Part shown: one piece after another, positions 5,518 to 7,098 of the stretch
Numbering within the stretch: the first letter of the stretch is position 1
Layout: each line of letters starts with the position of its first letter
Assembly (NCBI GenBank): GCA_003250455.1
Contig: QKGK01000485.1
Coordinates: forward strand, 1-7,098
Length of the DNA stretch: 7,098 nucleotides
From: Chloroflexota bacterium
GTDB taxonomy: Bacteria; Chloroflexota; Anaerolineae; Anaerolineales; UBA11579
Reading direction: 5' to 3'
Notes under the pieces: generated by a model
The model's database searches: none
Told to the model about the DNA's origin: nothing
The model's input: the letters and a program-made list of their open reading frames with translations, nothing else
Program-made: the position numbers and the translations under genes

Positions 5518-6035
5518 TGCTCAATTGGGCGTTGGCTCTTTTCGTCCTGGCGCTGGTCTTCCTGTTCCTCTCCGGGCGCACGCGGCGCGATGCCGGGCTG
5601 CCGGGGGGCAAGGTGATCTATGCCGACACCGGAGCATGGCAAAAGGTGGAAAAGCCGCTCTACGACCCGGTCACCCAGGTGGCCGGGAAGCCCGACTACC
5701 TGATCAACCACGGCAAAGAGTTCATCCCGGTGGAGGTCAAATCCGGCGGCACGCCCGATAGCCCCTACGACTCGCACATCTTCCAGCTGGCGGCCTACTG
5801 CCTGCTGGTGGAACGGGAATACGGCAAACGTCCCTCTTACGGCATCATCCATTACGAACACCGCACCTTCTCCGTCCCCTACACCAAAGACCTGGAAAAC
5901 GCCCTGCTGGACCTGCTCACCGAGATCCGGCAGGACGACCGCCGCAGGAATGTCAACCGCTCCCACGGTCAGCCGGCCCGCTGCCGGGGCTGCGGATTTG
6001 CCTATACCTGCGATCAGGCACTGGGGCAATCATGA
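5517..6035 (+). CDS. C-terminal catalytic part of a split, membrane-anchored Cas4/RecB-like nuclease
   Basis: The product is 172 aa. It opens with a hydrophobic helix (about residues 4-18) followed by GRTRRD, an anchor with the nuclease domain on the positive, cytosolic side. GKPDYLI (57-63, Asp60) and IPVEVKSG (70-77, Glu73, Lys75) form the D...ExK core. QLAAYCLL holds the RecB-family QxxxY motif (Gln90, Tyr94). CRGCGFAYTC gives Cys156, Cys159 and Cys165, the three C-terminal Fe-S ligands of Cas4-like enzymes. The first cysteine and the motif I histidine are in the preceding 78-aa frame. Cas4 relatives cut single-stranded DNA from an end, but no CRISPR array or cas1/cas2 is in view, so this is a non-CRISPR relative. 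The start at 5517 is chosen for its TGATG overlap; an upstream in-frame GTG at 5436 would read through coding sequence of the first part. Confidence 0.8.
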   Translation: MLNWALALFVLALVFLFLSGRTRRDAGLPGGKVIYADTGAWQKVEKPLYDPVTQVAGKPDYLINHGKEFIPVEVKSGGTPDSPYDSHIFQLAAYCLLVEREYGKRPSYGIIHYEHRTFSVPYTKDLENALLDLLTEIRQDDRRRNVNRSHGQPARCRGCGFAYTCDQALGQS

Positions 6036-6069
6036 AACGTTTGGGATCAGACACTGAGTTTGCTTTATT

Positions 6070-6078
6070 TTGGCAGTT
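6070..6078 (+). repeat. Fourth copy of TTGGCAGTT, downstream of the nuclease gene
   Basis: This exact nine-base match to the repeats at 1564-1603 lies on the opposite strand, about 35 nt after the nuclease stop codon. It is a single copy with no phased partner. It may be chance or a further site for the same regulator. Confidence 0.25.
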
Positions 6079-6105
6079 GCGCACCAGTTTTCCTTTCTCA
6101 ATCCC

Positions 6106-6174
6106 GTGTCACTGTGAATGCAGTGAAGCAGTCTCAGAGATTGGTTCTGCAGCTTCGCTGCATCGCAATGACAC
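6106..6174. repeat. Palindromic repetitive element (REP/MITE-like, 'GTCATTGCGA...CAATCTC' family)
   Basis: The left arm starts GTGTCACTGTGAATGCAG and the right arm, read on the minus strand, starts GTGTCATTGCGATGCAGCGA. The two arms align over about 25 bases with mostly C/T differences, which keep G-U pairing in RNA. The ends are GTGTCA/TGACAC. The minus-strand sequence matches a dispersed repeat I recall from many bacterial genomes, whose plus-frame translation gives peptides such as 'HCERSEAIS'; here the frame gives CHCECSEAVSEI. It may also serve as the only transcript end signal between the nuclease and nadK genes. Confidence 0.6.
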
Positions 6175-6208
6175 ATCTCTAAGTAAACATGAGAGATGCG
6201 GCAATCTC
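6174..6208. repeat. Small inverted repeats beside the palindromic element, possibly a degenerate second copy
   Basis: CATCTCT (6174-6180) pairs with AGAGATG (6192-6198) over an 11-nt loop. GAGAT (6193-6197) pairs with ATCTC (6204-6208). On the minus strand GAGATTGCCGC resembles one end of the adjacent palindromic element. The rest of 6209-6272 shows no gene, hairpin or repeat that I can support. Confidence 0.3.
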
Positions 6209-6272
6209 AAGGCAAGCCTGTCACCACCGCTTCTTTCGCCAATTCCATCCCTTGGATGAGGCGTTATTCACG

Positions 6273-6278
6273 TATAAT
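6273..6278 (+). promoter_or_regulatory. -10 box TATAAT of nadK, placed for a leaderless transcript
   Basis: A perfect TATAAT ends 6 nt before the nadK ATG at 6285, so transcription should start on or next to the A of the ATG. No Shine-Dalgarno is present in ACCGTT. The -35 region is weak (TTGGAT at 6252-6257 with a 15-bp spacer, or CCTTGG at 17 bp). Confidence 0.5.
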
Positions 6279-6284
6279 ACCGTT

Positions 6285-7098
6285 ATGAGCGCAAACGCAA
6301 TGCCCAATTATCAGAGTGCAGCCATACTGGGGCACCCCGAGATCATCGAGACAGCCCGGGAAGCCGCCCGCATCGCGGACTACCTGGAAGGGAAAGGTAT
6401 CCGCACCGTGCACGGCTCGTTGAACGATGACACCATCCGGAAGGAAATCTGGGCTAAGAAAATCGACTTCGTCATCACCCTGGGCGGGGACGGAACCGTA
6501 CTGCGGGCCGGGCATCTGTGCGCCCCGGTGGATATTCCCATCCTGGCGATCAATATGGGCAGCCTGGGGTTCCTCATTGAGGTTTCCCCGGAAGAATGGA
6601 AAGAAGCGGTTGACCGCTTGCTGGCCGGAGACTGCTGGTTTGAAGAACGCATGATGCTGCAGACCAGCCTGTGGCGCGGCGAGAAGAAGTTCTACCAGCT
6701 GGATGTGCTCAACGATGCTGTCATTGCCCGGGGTGAAAACCTGCGCCCGGTGCACCTGCGCGTCAGCCTGGACGGGCTGGAAGTCACCACCTATGTGGCC
6801 GATGCGCTGGTCGTTTCCACCCCTACCGGGTCCACCGCTTATGCGCTGGCGGCGGGCGGACCGATCCTGCCGCCCAACCTGCGCAATATCCTGCTGGTGC
6901 CGGTAGCCCCCCACCTTTCCATTGACCGGGGTATCGTGCTGGCCGAAGGCTCCATGGTCAGCGTGACCGTGCTATCTGACCACGGCAGCGTAGTCAGTGG
7001 AGACGGGCAGGAATCCATTCCACTGCATCAAGGCGACCGGGTGGACGTATGCGCCAGCAAATTCGTCACCAAACTGGTGCGTTTCCAGGAAGTCGGTT
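6285..7098 (+). CDS. nadK: NAD kinase (3' end beyond the window)
   Basis: The enzyme phosphorylates NAD to NADP in the cytoplasm using ATP or polyphosphate. 271 residues are visible and the frame is still open, so little of the protein should be missing. The family motifs are complete: ITLGGDGTVLRA with GGDGT at 67-71 (Asp69 catalytic), INMGSLGFL (89-97), VLNDAVIARG (141-150, the Asn-Asp pair in place of the commoner Asn-Glu) and STPTGSTAYALAAGGP (178-193). The later GSVVSGDGQ (235-243) is the C-terminal core strand region. ATG 6285 is preferred because a TATAAT lies at 6273-6278, which implies a leaderless message. An in-frame ATG at 6300 also lacks a ribosome binding site. It is separated from the nuclease gene by a 249-bp gap with a palindromic repeat, so it is probably transcribed on its own. 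In many bacteria recN follows nadK, but this cannot be seen here. Confidence 0.96.
   Translation, partial: MSANAMPNYQSAAILGHPEIIETAREAARIADYLEGKGIRTVHGSLNDDTIRKEIWAKKIDFVITLGGDGTVLRAGHLCAPVDIPILAINMGSLGFLIEVSPEEWKEAVDRLLAGDCWFEERMMLQTSLWRGEKKFYQLDVLNDAVIARGENLRPVHLRVSLDGLEVTTYVADALVVSTPTGSTAYALAAGGPILPPNLRNILLVPVAPHLSIDRGIVLAEGSMVSVTVLSDHGSVVSGDGQESIPLHQGDRVDVCASKFVTKLVRFQEVG

Noticed and set aside
5493..6029. 178-aa minus-strand frame opposite the nuclease gene
   Set aside because: It is antisense to a frame with complete PD-(D/E)XK and cysteine motifs, and has no credible start signal or domain.
5281..6035. CRISPR-associated Cas4 (a cas locus)
   Set aside because: The fold and cysteines are Cas4-like, but there are no repeat-spacer units, cas1 or cas2 in the window. 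The TM helices and the SSB/translin context point to a non-CRISPR relative.
6036..6070. Terminator directly after the nuclease gene
   Set aside because: AAACGTTT and a loose AAAC/GTTT pairing before TTTATTTT are too weak to support a terminator call.
6032..6259. 75-aa plus-strand frame starting with an ATG that overlaps the nuclease stop codon
   Set aside because: Most of it runs through the palindromic repeat. The CHCECSEAVSEI stretch is the usual spurious translation of that repeat family, and there is no ribosome binding site or domain.
6264..6914. 216-aa minus-strand frame
   Set aside because: It lies antisense to nadK, whose motifs are unambiguous. Its composition is typical of a shadow frame and it matches no family.

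Overview
The window most resembles a chromosome segment of a Chloroflexota bacterium of the Anaerolineae type. I base this on family recall: the C-terminal helix-turn-helix style of the membrane regulator, the block ssb – DUF3467 – translin-family protein – Cas4-like nuclease – NAD kinase, and the form of the NAD kinase. No phylogenetic marker such as rRNA is present, so the placement is an inference. No tRNA, rRNA, transposase or CRISPR array was seen.

Left part, all on the minus strand (1-3523). The 5' end of a gene leaves the window at position 1 and encodes a winged-helix N-terminus, probably of an AAA-type ATPase. It has its own extended -10 promoter. A strong 12-bp-stem terminator (511-557) closes the next gene, a membrane-anchored, outward-facing alpha/beta hydrolase (590-1510). 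Upstream of that lies a 613-residue protein (1623-3464) with about nine membrane segments, a GAF-like domain and a C-terminal helix-turn-helix. It looks like a sensor kinase whose kinase part is replaced by a DNA-binding domain. Between regulator and hydrolase sit three TTGGCAGTT repeats spaced 10 and 21 bp, overlapping a TTGACA hexamer. They are a good candidate operator linking the two genes.

Centre (3465-3810), a divergent control region. It holds a minus-strand promoter for the regulator, a plus-strand promoter for the ssb operon with near-consensus boxes, and a small inverted repeat between them. The ssb side has a roughly 200-nt leader: a stem-enclosed structure, a 12-codon ORF with a strong ribosome binding site, a terminator-like hairpin over its stop codon, and a 14-bp palindrome. 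This layout resembles transcription attenuation.

Right part, plus strand (3811-7098). A tight operon encodes SSB, a DUF3467 protein, a translin-superfamily protein and a Cas4/RecB-like nuclease split over two overlapping frames. The split separates the motif-I histidine and the first Fe-S cysteine (78 aa) from the D/E-x-K core and the last three cysteines (172 aa). A T-TTT-TTG heptamer at the end of the first frame would fuse both by a -1 slip. Together these suggest single-stranded nucleic acid handling near the membrane, but that joint role is inferred. A palindromic repeat of the widespread 'GTCATTGCGA...AGCAATCTC' type follows. The last gene is NAD kinase (nadK), cut by the window end, with a perfect TATAAT placed so that its mRNA is probably leaderless.
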